Shown here: piece after piece, positions 35,284-43,434 of the stretch
Layout: every line of letters starts with the position of its first letter
Numbering within the stretch: position 1 is the first letter of the stretch
NCBI GenBank assembly: GCA_965233625.1
Contig: OZ247499.1
Span: 806,001-870,000 of the forward strand
From: G965233625 sp965233625
GTDB taxonomy: Bacteria > Planctomycetota > Planctomycetia > Pirellulales > Pirellulaceae
Reading direction: 5' to 3'
DNA length: 64,000 nt
The notes under the pieces: generated by a model
Told to the model about the DNA's origin: nothing
The model's input: the letters and a program-made list of their open reading frames with translations, nothing else
The model's database searches: none
Program-made: the position numbers and the translations under genes

Positions 35284-36015
35284 ATGAGTGTCTTAATAGA
35301 AGTTTGTGTTGACTCGATCGAATCAGCCGTTGCTGCAAAGCAAGGCGGAGCTGACCGCCTGGAAGTTTGCAGTTCGCTGGCGACGGAAGGGGGCACTCCG
35401 GCTTACGGATTGGCCAAACGCTGTGCTGAACATGTACAACTTCCAGTGATGATGATGATCCGCCCCCATGACGGCGGGTTCGTGTACAGCGACGACGATA
35501 TCGAGGTGATGCTTGAAGATATCGAGGCGGGACATACTCTCGGCGTCTACGGCTTTGTCTTTGGAGCGCTAACCGAACAGAAGGAAATCAACGTCCAGCA
35601 ATCAGAGCGATTGCTAGCTGCAGCAAAGAACCGCAAAACCACGTTTCACCGGGCTTTCGACGTGGTCCCCGATCCAATCAAAGCACTCGATCAAATCATA
35701 GAATTAGGATTCGATCATCTTTTAACCTCGGGGCAGGCTACCGACGCGGAGCTTGGAATCCCCGTGATTCAAAAAATGTGCGATCGTGCAAGAGGTCGAA
35801 TCACTATCATTCCAGGCGCGGGAGTTGACGAAACGAACGCTCGAAAGATTGTAGATGCCACAGGCGTCGATCAACTGCATACGGCTGCCGCCGTTCCAGG
35901 AGATGGAGGTCAATCTGGGTCGCACGTATCTTTCGGTGAACACCGGCATGTCGCAAGTGCGGAATTTTTGGAAGCGATCCGCCGTTCATTGTCTTCAACG
36001 GATCGTGTCAAATAG
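35284..36015 (+). CDS. cutC: CutC family protein (copper homeostasis-like TIM barrel)
   Basis: A 243-residue protein starting MSVLIEVCVDSIESAVAAKQ. The CutC pattern is complete: QGGADRLEVCSSLATEGGTP, MMMIRPHDGGFVYSD, GVYGFVFGALTE, TTFHRAFDVVPDP (His/Arg/Asp in the barrel mouth), LTSGQ, IIPGAGVDETN and a C-terminal LHTAAAV. CutC has been linked to copper tolerance, but its biochemistry is unsettled. Length normal; divergent from the truncated esterase, single transcription unit. Confidence 0.92.
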   Translation: MSVLIEVCVDSIESAVAAKQGGADRLEVCSSLATEGGTPAYGLAKRCAEHVQLPVMMMIRPHDGGFVYSDDDIEVMLEDIEAGHTLGVYGFVFGALTEQKEINVQQSERLLAAAKNRKTTFHRAFDVVPDPIKALDQIIELGFDHLLTSGQATDAELGIPVIQKMCDRARGRITIIPGAGVDETNARKIVDATGVDQLHTAAAVPGDGGQSGSHVSFGEHRHVASAEFLEAIRRSLSSTDRVK

Positions 36016-36246
36016 TCCGTGACGAAACGGATTCCGGCGAGCGGAACGAACGACAAGGCCCCGTAGCCTCGCGGTCAAAGCCGAGGGAAGACAAACGTGG
36101 CTTGGCTCCCAAAGCACGCTGACGTGGTCGCCGGCGGCTCCGCTGGGCGCGGCCTGTTGCCATCCGTAACCGAACGGCCAGTACTCAACCGGAATCTGTT
36201 CGGTCTGCGACTCTCCTTAAACCATTGACATGAAATCTCTGACCCA

Positions 36247-38262
36247 ATGACAACTTCCGTCCGCTCCCAGATTGCCGCTTCGTTAACCGTTCTCGTCATC
36301 TGGTGTCTCGCTCCACGCGTCACCCCCGGGGATGAACTCACGATTGTCAAGAACGGGAAGAGCCTGGCTCCCGTGATTGTTTTCAAAGACGCTCCCCCTT
36401 ACACGCTCCAAGCAGCCAAAGAACTGGCGGCCTACATCGAGAAGGTTAGCGGCGCGAAACCCGAGTTGATAACTGGAGAGCCCAAACCCGTTCCCGAGAG
36501 AGCCATCTGGGTGGGAGTGCAGCCGCAGGTCAAGAAACTATTCCCGAAAGTCGATTTTGACTTCAAGCATCCCGAAGAAACACTCATCATCTCCAACAAG
36601 AATCATCTCGTGATTGCCGGTCGCGATCGTTGGAACCCCAATCATCTGGTGGTGGATGGCATCGACGAAAAGATCGAAGGAAAACAGCTCGAATACGGCA
36701 CGGCCAATGCCGTTTACACGTTTCTCCAGGATCAACTGGGCGTCCGCTGGCTTTGGCCCGGCGACCTTGGCGAAGATGTGCCGCATCAAAAAACGCTCTC
36801 GTTCGTTCCGATGGAGCATCGCTATCACCCGCAGATTCGAGCGCGTGGTGGGTTATTCAATTTCTCAGCGTTGAGTAACCGGGGATACGGCCGTGCCCAT
36901 GAGTGGACTCGACGACAGAGGCTTCAACTCGACTCCCTGGAACTGGACGGCGGCCACGCTTTCACCAACTGGTGGGAACGCTTTCACAAATCACACCGCG
37001 AGTATTTTGCGTTGCAACCTGGTGGAGAGCGTAACGGTTTTCCGAACCCCCGGACAGTCAAGCTCTGCCAATCCAATCCCGCCGTCTGGAAACAGTGGCT
37101 GGCCGACGTGGAAAAGCAACTTGCCAAGGACCCCAATCGCCGGGTCTTTAGCGGATCGCCCAATGACGGGTGGGCCAGCGGGCATTGCGCCTGCGAAAAC
37201 TGCCGGGCCTGGGATCATCCTGAGGGAGAACCCCGGCAATTCCACTGGAAATCCGGCAACAAGCTCCGCCCAGCCCTTTCCGACCGCCACGTCACTTTCG
37301 CCAACAACCTGGCGAGGTTGCTGAAAAAACGCTACCCGGACAAAGACTACTACGTGCTGATGCTCGCCTACGGGCATTCCCGCCCGGCCCCAATCAAAGC
37401 GATACCCGATGACAATGTCATCATTAACAGCGTCGCAAACTTCTTCGGCCGCTCCGTCGACGATGATCGCGGCTCCACACGTGGCACCCTTCATCGCGAG
37501 CAGTTTGCCGGCTGGGGAAAAGTCGCCCGGCATCTGATGTGGCGACCGAACACCGGCAGCCCCGCGGGCTGGCAGCAGGGCCTGCCCGATCTTTCCACAA
37601 AACAACTGGCCGAAGATTTGCGGTTTGTCGCCAGGAATCACTGCGTGGGGCTCTACGTTGACAGCGTCTGGGAACACTGGGCCACGCAGGGCCCGCAGTT
37701 TTATCTGATGGCGCACCTCGCCTGGAACCCAAAGGCCGACGATCAAGCAATCATGCAGGATTACTACACCCGCGCCTTCGGCCCCGCCGCGAATCATGTC
37801 AAGAATTACTTCAACGTCTTCGAGAAAGGCCGCGAAAAGCATGTGAAGAAACACGGCGGCCGTGCGGGACTCGCCAAGTTTACAGAACTCTACAACAAAA
37901 CGCTTTTGCAGCAGGCAAAGAATCACCTAGACCGGGCCAAGGCCCGCGTGAAGGACGACCCCGACATCTATCGCCGGCGGGTGGATTTTGTGGCGGCCGG
38001 TTTTGAATATACGCGATTGATGGTGGAGAACATCCACTTGATGGAACATTACTGGGCTAAGCCGGACGAGCAACTCGGGAAGAAAGTACGCAGGAACTGG
38101 GAAAGGATTCAGAAGATTCTCGCAACCACGCCATACGCCCTGAATCCTGGCCCGGTTCGTCCTTCCACGCCTCGCATGGCGGGTCTGCATCCTGATTTTC
38201 CAGCCAGAAAGTGGAAGCCCAATCCCAAATCCAAGCGACCCGAAGACCTGGACCTGGACTGA
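36247..38262 (+). CDS. Secreted DUF4838 protein, glycoside-hydrolase-like
   Basis: A 671-residue protein with a signal peptide (ASLTVLVIWCLAPRVTPGDE). The N-terminal domain (YTLQAAKELAAYIEKVSGAK, then AIWVGV) is the accessory domain seen before GH20/GH67-type barrels. The central domain has YGTANAVYTFLQDQLGVRWL, the HCACENCR motif (about residue 316; a possible metal or structural Cys trio) and NDGWASGHCAC, typical of DUF4838. The predicted TIM-like barrel probably acts on an acidic or amino-sugar polysaccharide. No catalytic acid pair can be fixed by eye. Confidence 0.85.
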   Translation: MTTSVRSQIAASLTVLVIWCLAPRVTPGDELTIVKNGKSLAPVIVFKDAPPYTLQAAKELAAYIEKVSGAKPELITGEPKPVPERAIWVGVQPQVKKLFPKVDFDFKHPEETLIISNKNHLVIAGRDRWNPNHLVVDGIDEKIEGKQLEYGTANAVYTFLQDQLGVRWLWPGDLGEDVPHQKTLSFVPMEHRYHPQIRARGGLFNFSALSNRGYGRAHEWTRRQRLQLDSLELDGGHAFTNWWERFHKSHREYFALQPGGERNGFPNPRTVKLCQSNPAVWKQWLADVEKQLAKDPNRRVFSGSPNDGWASGHCACENCRAWDHPEGEPRQFHWKSGNKLRPALSDRHVTFANNLARLLKKRYPDKDYYVLMLAYGHSRPAPIKAIPDDNVIINSVANFFGRSVDDDRGSTRGTLHREQFAGWGKVARHLMWRPNTGSPAGWQQGLPDLSTKQLAEDLRFVARNHCVGLYVDSVWEHWATQGPQFYLMAHLAWNPKADDQAIMQDYYTRAFGPAANHVKNYFNVFEKGREKHVKKHGGRAGLAKFTELYNKTLLQQAKNHLDRAKARVKDDPDIYRRRVDFVAAGFEYTRLMVENIHLMEHYWAKPDEQLGKKVRRNWERIQKILATTPYALNPGPVRPSTPRMAGLHPDFPARKWKPNPKSKRPEDLDLD

Positions 38263-38616
38263 TCAAGTCCACTGCGCGACGATGGAGAAGGAAGCGGAGA
38301 CGCTTACACGAAGGTTTGCACTAACACACCGCTGAGCGGAACTTGGCAGGCAGTGCAGAAAATAGCGACGATGGACGCAACAAGACTTTCGTCGATGTAA
38401 GGAACCGCCGATCAGGTGGATGGAACGGTCACACTATAGGTTCAGCGCTTTGCTGGCGCAAATCGAGCCCACTTTTGCATACTCGCGATGCGGAACTCTT
38501 GGGAATCTGTGGATGTTTTTTGGGTGATTGCCTGAACTGCGGCGGTATGACTATGTCGGGACTTACAAACAACCCCCGACATTTTCGCACTGATTTCTCA
38601 AAGAAAGCGAAATCGT
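38263..38616. other. Intergenic gap, nothing recognised
   Basis: About 350 bases after the DUF4838 gene. A frame at 38343 reads as low-complexity, atypical protein and is rejected. The sequence beyond 38617 is the decayed AbiEi gene. Confidence 0.5.
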
Positions 38617-38960
38617 GTTATTGCACTTCTAAAGAAGCGAGGCATGCCGCGTCCTCGCGGTCTCAGGCAAGTTGGCATTTCGCCCGGCTATCTAATTAGC
38701 TGTTTATTGAGGGACTGGTGAATCGACCCAGTCGCGGACTAATACACGCTCTTCGACTTGGAACCAACTGAACATCGAACCATTGCGGGAGCGTGCAAAC
38801 TTACCCCCAGGGAGCTGTGTGCCTGCTCAGCGCGCTGCGGGTACACGAACTGACCACGCAATCGCCGTTCGAGGTATGGCTCGCGATCCCCGAGAAAGCG
38901 CGGTCGCCTAAAGTCGATTACCCTGTCCCAATCGGATCACCGCGATCGTTTCGTGCTGAA
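38617..38960 (+). pseudogene. Decayed AbiEi-type antitoxin/regulator gene
   Basis: Three reading frames together spell an AbiEi-family protein. Frame one from 38617 reads VIALLKKRGMPRPRGLRQ then VGISPGYLISCLL. A second frame gives GLVNRPSRGLI. A third gives EPTEHRTIAGACKLTP. From about 38799 the frame PQGAVCLLSALRVHELTTQS continues PFEVWLAIPEKARSPKVDYP. In intact AbiEi proteins these blocks are consecutive: winged-helix N-terminus, then the T-P-x-G-V-V-C-L-L-S-A-L-R core. At least three frame changes have occurred and no C-terminal half or partner nucleotidyltransferase (AbiEii) is present. This is a dead toxin-antitoxin remnant just upstream of the RNA array. Confidence 0.65.
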
Positions 38961-39079
38961 TCGGTTGGGCGATGCGTCCTTTTTGATCGATTCGCCCGAA
39001 CAGAGGTTTTAAAAAACACTATTTAAAGCTACGCGTTTTGCCATGGGCCGTTCACGGGCCAGATAATATCGAATGGCAC

Positions 39080-39129
39080 GGCGGCTGCCTGGAAAGCAGA
39101 TTGAAGTGGGTTCGACTCCCACCGTCGTC
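39080..39129 (+). ncRNA. tRNA-like fragment, possible degenerate eighth unit (unit 0)
   Basis: GGCGGC (39080-39085) can pair with GTCGTC (39124-39129) using two G-U pairs, followed by TGCC as in the seven units downstream. Inside are an anticodon-arm-like hairpin CTGC-CTGGAAA-GCAG (GGA at the anticodon position, as tRNA-Ser) and a perfect T arm GTGGG-TTCGACT-CCCAC (39106-39122). No D arm or matching 5' acceptor strand is found upstream, so it is not a normal tRNA. It lacks the GGAGTACAT box. It ends 3 bases before unit 1. Confidence 0.4.
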
Positions 39130-39132
39130 TCC

Positions 39133-39210
39133 GATTAGTCAACTGCCAGTTCGGACTACATCTTCCTGTTAAGAGGCGCAACGTCTGAACCTTTCCCTCG
39201 TTGGCTGGTC
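39133..39210 (+). ncRNA. Y-RNA-like unit 1 with tRNA-Asn-like anticodon arm
   Basis: Closing stem GATTAGTCAAC (39133-39143) with GTTGGCTGGTC (39200-39210), 11 bp including three G-U pairs. Then TGCC-N5-GGACTACAT on the 5' side. The payload contains CTTC-CTGTTAA-GAGG (39162-39176), a hairpin with the seven-base anticodon loop of tRNA-Asn (GTT). No T arm is recognisable. Shortest unit, 78 bases. Confidence 0.6.
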
Positions 39211-39220
39211 TCTCCTAACA

Positions 39221-39396
39221 CCCAACTGCCTGCTGGGAGTACATGACGGTCCTAAGGTAGCGATGCCGGGCGACCGGCTAGTGAATGGCGCTGGAGTCTC
39301 CCCGAGACAAAGGGGCCGGTCAACAATCTGCGGTTTCGATCGCTGATACGGACGGCCGTAACGCTGAAAGGCTACTCTTGGCAAACCTTCGTTGGG
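39221..39396 (+). ncRNA. Y-RNA-like unit 2 with a 23S rRNA domain IV-like insert
   Basis: Closing stem CCCAAC (39221-39226) with GTTGGG (39391-39396); TGCC-N5-GGAGTACAT follows the 5' strand. The payload begins with ACGGTCCTAAGGTAGCGA (39246-39263), identical to the universally conserved helix 69-71 region of 23S rRNA. In the same order as in rRNA come GAATGGCG (39283-39290) and the hairpin GTCTC-CCC-GAGAC (39296-39308); E. coli has GTCTCCACCCGAGAC there. A 7 bp pair GACCGGC (39272-39278)/GCCGGTC (39315-39321) closes this sub-domain. The longest unit, 176 bases. There is no other rRNA sequence around, so this is not a broken rRNA operon. Confidence 0.65.
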
Positions 39397-39409
39397 CATT
39401 TTGAAACAC

Positions 39410-39521
39410 GGCGACTGCCGGCCCCGAGTACATGGCTCTGTCCAGTGCGTCTGGCAACCGCAAAGCGGTTGGTAGGTTCGATTCCCGTACGGAAATGCCT
39501 CTGACCAACAACCTCGTCGCC
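39410..39521 (+). ncRNA. Y-RNA-like unit 3 with class II tRNA-like variable arm and T loop
   Basis: Closing stem GGCGAC (39410-39415) with GTCGCC (39516-39521), then TGCC-N5-CGAGTACAT. The payload holds CCAG-TGCGT-CTGG, a perfect AACCGC-AAA-GCGGTT hairpin (39456-39470) like a long variable arm, then TTCGATT (39477-39483), a canonical T loop, with an imperfect T stem and the palindrome CCGTACGG after it. No D arm seen. Confidence 0.6.
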
Positions 39522-39529
39522 ACCAGAAC

Positions 39530-39671
39530 ATGACTGGCTGCCGGATCGGAGTACATGGTTCATGACCCGGGGGTTGTGGGTTCGAGTCCCACCGGCGCAA
39601 CTTTCGACACAGCGCCGTAGCTCAATGGCAGAGCGCCGTAACGTCTCTGATTCAATAACTTCGCCGGTCAT
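39530..39671 (+). ncRNA. Y-RNA-like unit 4 with permuted tRNA-Met-like halves
   Basis: Closing stem ATGACTGGC (39530-39538) with GCCGGTCAT (39663-39671), 9 bp with one G-U; GGAGT (39548-39552) pairs with ACTTC (39658-39662). The payload starts in a tRNA anticodon loop TTCATGA (39559-39565, CAT at the anticodon), then CCCGG, GGGTT, a perfect T arm GTGGG-TTCGAGT-CCCAC (39576-39592) and acceptor 3' strand CGGCGC (39593-39598). After 13 bases the complementary acceptor 5' strand GCGCCG (39612-39617) follows, then T-A and a D arm GCTC-AATGGCA-GAGC (39620-39634). The tRNA is therefore circularly permuted, opened at the anticodon arm and closed at the acceptor end. Confidence 0.68.
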
Positions 39672-39681
39672 TTTGAAACAT

Positions 39682-39817
39682 TTCCCGACTGACAGCTGGA
39701 TTACATGGCAGACGCAGCAGGGCGACCTGCGTCGCGCAAGCGGCCTGTGGGTTCAAGTCCCACCAACGTTTCGGCGTTGTGGCGGAATAACACATCTGGC
39801 GAACACTTCGTCGGGAA
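39682..39817 (+). ncRNA. Y-RNA-like unit 5 with tRNA-Leu-like module lacking an anticodon loop
   Basis: Closing stem TTCCCGAC (39682-39689) with GTCGGGAA (39810-39817), perfect 8 bp; GGATT/ACTTC as second helix. The payload starts with the tRNA-like D-loop tract TGGCAGACGC. The anticodon-arm position is GCAGG-GCGA-CCTGC (39717-39730), a GNRA tetraloop instead of a seven-base loop. A variable-arm-like CGC-GCAA-GCG and a perfect T arm GTGGG-TTCAAGT-CCCAC (39747-39763) follow. CAACG (39764-39768) then pairs with CGTTG (39775-39779) around TTTCGG, and GTGGCGGAAT, a tRNA-Leu-type 5' tract, follows: again 3' part before 5' part. Confidence 0.65.
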
Positions 39818-39824
39818 CAATACA

Positions 39825-39972
39825 CACTCGACTGCCGGAGTGGAGTACATGGTTTAGCAGGTTCGATTCCTGTCCGGCCCCCTCAGAGATACACGTCTAT
39901 GGGGCCGGACCTTGAGAACCGCGCGTGCGCGGCTTCGCAGGGATTCGCTCTGCCCCACAACTTCGTCGAGTG
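39825..39972 (+). ncRNA. Y-RNA-like unit 6 with T arm and acceptor-like hairpin
   Basis: Closing stem CACTCGAC (39825-39832) with GTCGAGTG (39965-39972), perfect 8 bp; GGAGT (39842-39846) with ACTTC (39960-39964). T arm GCAGG-TTCGATT-CCTGT (39857-39873). The last bases run into a perfect 10 bp inverted repeat GTCCGGCCCC (39872-39881)/GGGGCCGGAC (39901-39910), an acceptor-like stem closed by a 19-base loop, as in unit 4. Beyond it lie CCGCGC-GT-GCGCGG and GCAGGG-ATTCG-CTCTGC hairpins. Confidence 0.65.
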
Positions 39973-39981
39973 CGATTACAC

Positions 39982-40082
39982 GATCCGGCTGCCGGTGTGG
40001 AGTACATCCACCCCACGCCAGGGAAGTGGGAGTTTCCCAGTACCGGAAGGTACGGCGGCTCTGCGCCTCACTTCGCCGGATC
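39982..40082 (+). ncRNA. Y-RNA-like unit 7, next to rsr
   Basis: Closing stem GATCCGGC (39982-39989) with GCCGGATC (40075-40082), perfect 8 bp; GGAGT (39999-40003) with ACTTC (40070-40074). The payload has CCCAC...GTGGG and a perfect GTACC-GGAA-GGTAC hairpin (40040-40053, GNRA loop); no T loop is evident. The 3' strand is followed by ATTTTTT, so this unit may double as an intrinsic terminator or attenuator; the rsr ribosome site begins 7 bases later. Confidence 0.65.
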
Positions 40083-40102
40083 ATTTTTTGAGGAGCATAA
40101 CC

Positions 40103-41716
<1,614 letters not shown>

Positions 41717-41739
41717 AGCGGCTCTGTTGTTGAAAACCG

Positions 41740-41776
41740 ACGCCTCTGGTCTGAGCAATCGGACCAGGGGCGTTTT
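41740..41776 (+). terminator. Intrinsic terminator after rsr
   Basis: ACGCCTCTGGTC then a 10-base loop then GACCAGGGGCGT followed by TTTCGG: a GC-rich stem of about 11 bp with one mismatch and a short T run, 24 bases after the rsr stop codon. Confidence 0.7.
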
Positions 41777-41914
41777 CGGTTATGCCGCCTACGGTAAACT
41801 TAGCCTAGGCGGACGCATCTATTTGACATGTAGCGCAATAAACATCGCACCCCAGCAAGTTGCCGGGCAGTTCGTCTCAATCTGGTGAACACTCTCAGCT
41901 CAAACAGGCTGCAA

Positions 41915-42370
41915 TCATATCCGCCACATTCCTTTATGACGCAGGATGGCTTCAGCCACCTTCCAAGTCGAGATGTGATCCCAGCCATACATCAAGATGG
42001 GAACGACCAGGTCTTCGTAGCCGATTGCAGGGGAAATAGGTGAATCAGGAAAGACCAAGGTCTCGACCTCTTCGGCACTCAAAAGCATCCCGTTACTGAG
42101 CCGACCAACCCACTCGTCCAGCCAATCGTCCACTTGCTCATCCAACAGAAGTTCCAACTGTTGTTCTATTGAAAATTCTTCATTCGCTTCAGCCTTAGTA
42201 ACCGCCTGCGCCACGAGCTTGTCAACGTCGAAGTCATCGCTGTGACAGATCCACTGAAACACATGGAAGTTCACCCACTCCATCGGGATGATCTTCGTTT
42301 CAGGGGACTCTTGCCGTGTCGACTTACTGCTGGACTTCGCTCCCGATTTCTTCTTCCTCGTTGTACTCAC
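41915..42370 (-). CDS. Unknown acidic protein
   Basis: A 151-residue protein from a GTG at 42370, with AGGAG at good spacing upstream. A basic Lys/Ser-rich N-terminal tail (TTRKKKSGAKSSSKSTRQ) is followed by an acidic, helical body (LELLLDEQVDDWLDEWVG, GYEDLVVPILMYGWDHIS). No family recognised. It is convergent with rsr. It has a good ribosome site and protein-like composition, so I take it as real. It might belong with the DUF5131/rsr remnants as part of a once larger Rsr-linked locus. Confidence 0.6.
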   Translation of the reverse strand: MSTTRKKKSGAKSSSKSTRQESPETKIIPMEWVNFHVFQWICHSDDFDVDKLVAQAVTKAEANEEFSIEQQLELLLDEQVDDWLDEWVGRLSNGMLLSAEEVETLVFPDSPISPAIGYEDLVVPILMYGWDHISTWKVAEAILRHKGMWRI

Positions 42371-42570
42371 TGCACTTCTCCTTTTCAGGGATTGTCTCTA
42401 GTAGGGCAGCAACACGTTGCTGTCCTTTCGGCACGCCGCTCGTGCCGTTCTGAAGGTGAAGCGAGAGCACGCCGAAGAAAGGGACACCCAACGCGAAAAG
42501 GTGAACGCCCCGATCAGCGATTGGCCAATCGAGGCGTACAGTGCAAACTTAGAAAGTGGTTTTTGGATGA

Positions 42571-42802
42571 GCCGGGAATCAGTCGAGTCCGAATCCGAGT
42601 CGGCCACTCCATCCAGTCAACACACTTCTTCGATTTCAGCCGCAGACGACTGCCCTGGTCGACCACATGCATGCCAAGGTTGTTTAAGAAATTAAGCAAC
42701 CCCGGCCTCTTCGCACTCTGTTCGGATTTGTTCCGCCCACGCAACGGCGAAGGGGTGCTTCACTGTGCCGGACTCCCCACCGTGGATCAACCAGTCAACC
42801 TG
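42571..42802 (-). pseudogene. C-terminal fragment of a Gp37/Gp68-like (DUF5131) protein
   Basis: On the minus strand from 42802: QVDWLIHGGESGTVKHPFAV then AWAEQIRTECEEAGVA, then a stop. The other frame continues from 42690 with FLNNLGMHVVDQGSRLRLKS and DWMEWPTRIRTRLIPG. Joined, these match the end of DUF5131 proteins (W.I.GGESG, W...IR.QC..AGV.FF.KQLG, EWP..LR...). A frameshift near 42691 and the missing N-terminal part mark it as dead. It meets the rsr fragment head-on at about 42802, indicating a rearrangement joint. Confidence 0.5.
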
Positions 42803-43042
42803 ATGCAACAGGTTACCCCGGAAGGTTGGCAGTCGTTCGTAGCGAAACGCCAGCGGTTGGGCGTCAGTTCGCCTAAGCTGGTGTGCATCGATATCCTGCC
42901 GTACGGTTCGACGCAGGCTTCGGAGCGGGACGACATTCTGAACATCGGCGGCTTCAGTGACGCGGTGTTTCATGTGGTCGCCTCGTACCTGAGTGACGAC
43001 GCCAACCGCTTCGTCGCCGAGGTAGGTTCCGTTGGAGTGTAA
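42803..43042 (+). pseudogene. Second rsr copy, C-terminal fragment only
   Basis: Encodes 79 residues matching the last residues of the intact Rsr nearby: GVSSPKLVCIDILPYGSTQA followed by SERDDILNIGGFSDAVFHVV and DDANRFVAEVGSVGV, against the Rsr versions with ADPKLVCIDIQPYGSTQA and DAVFNVV. About 80 percent of residues agree by eye. Everything before the last third of the vWA domain is missing, so it cannot bind RNA as Ro60 does. The surrounding frame from 42242 is unrelated. It shows that the rsr region was duplicated or recombined with a diverged allele. Confidence 0.8.
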
Positions 43043-43228
43043 GCAGTTCAAATGTTGAAAACTGATCAGGCGAGGGGCTTTCTCACATCATGGCGCACGT
43101 TCGAGCCTGGAACGGACGCCACGCCACTGACCACACCGTGTCACTCTAAGAACTAGTAAAAAGTGTACCCACTAATGCCCCCACTAATCCATGAAATCCA
43201 AGTGTTTTCCGCGCAAAGTTGAAAACAG

Positions 43229-43411
43229 GTGAAATCGCAAGTCACTGTCAGACAGCGACTTACGAAGAGTGGTAAAAACGTCCTCCAAGCCTTCCTGGAC
43301 TACGGAACCGAAGGGAGCAGGTCACTACACATACGACTGAAGAAGTGTTATCCCTCAATTGGCGCCTGCGGCATTTACATCCACCGTGTTGCGGATAATA
43401 TGATCTGGTAA
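43229..43411 (+). pseudogene. Integrase-like N-terminal fragment
   Basis: A 60-codon frame whose start MKSQVTVRQRLTKSGKNVLQ and AFLDY resemble the beginning of phage-type tyrosine integrases (VTVR...KSGK..L.LD). It loses the pattern after about 35 residues and has no catalytic domain. It may be the stump of an integrase that carried part of this region. Weak. Confidence 0.3.
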
Positions 43412-43434
43412 CTTGCAACACCAAAGGAGATCAA

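Larger units (their letters stand above)
39133..40082 (+). repeat. Tandem array of seven structured RNA units upstream of rsr
   Basis: Seven units of 78-176 bases, separated by only 7-13 bases, share one architecture. A closing stem of 6-11 bp is unique to each unit yet fully complementary (for example TTCCCGAC/GTCGGGAA, CACTCGAC/GTCGAGTG, GATCCGGC/GCCGGATC). Next come 5' TGCC-N5-GGAGTACAT and 3' ACYTC immediately before the 3' strand; GGAGT and ACTTC can pair as a second helix, leaving a 9-base 5' bulge. The interiors differ and resemble tRNA or rRNA pieces. Spacers after units 2 and 4 contain the identical 12-mer CATTTTGAAACA, and unit 7 is followed by CATTTTTTG. The architecture (stem, bulge, stem, then tRNA-like module) and the position directly before rsr fit bacterial Y RNAs. 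Reading frames crossing the array look spurious. Confidence 0.75.

Noticed and set aside
39246..39263. I-CeuI-like core / start of an rRNA operon
   Set aside because: Only short domain IV blocks are present, re-closed by a private stem inside unit 2; no other 23S, 16S or 5S sequence is nearby.
39080..39910. A cluster of ordinary tRNA genes
   Set aside because: T loops are canonical, but no segment gives a complete linear cloverleaf: halves are in permuted order, D arms or anticodon loops are missing, and no CCA ends are placed as usual.
39169..39915. Open reading frames crossing the RNA array on both strands
   Set aside because: They follow the stem and T-loop repeats, have no ribosome sites and no protein-like conservation.
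39899..40102. N-terminal extension of rsr
   Set aside because: It would translate units 6-7; a strong GAGGAG precedes ATG 40103, and TROVE homology starts there.
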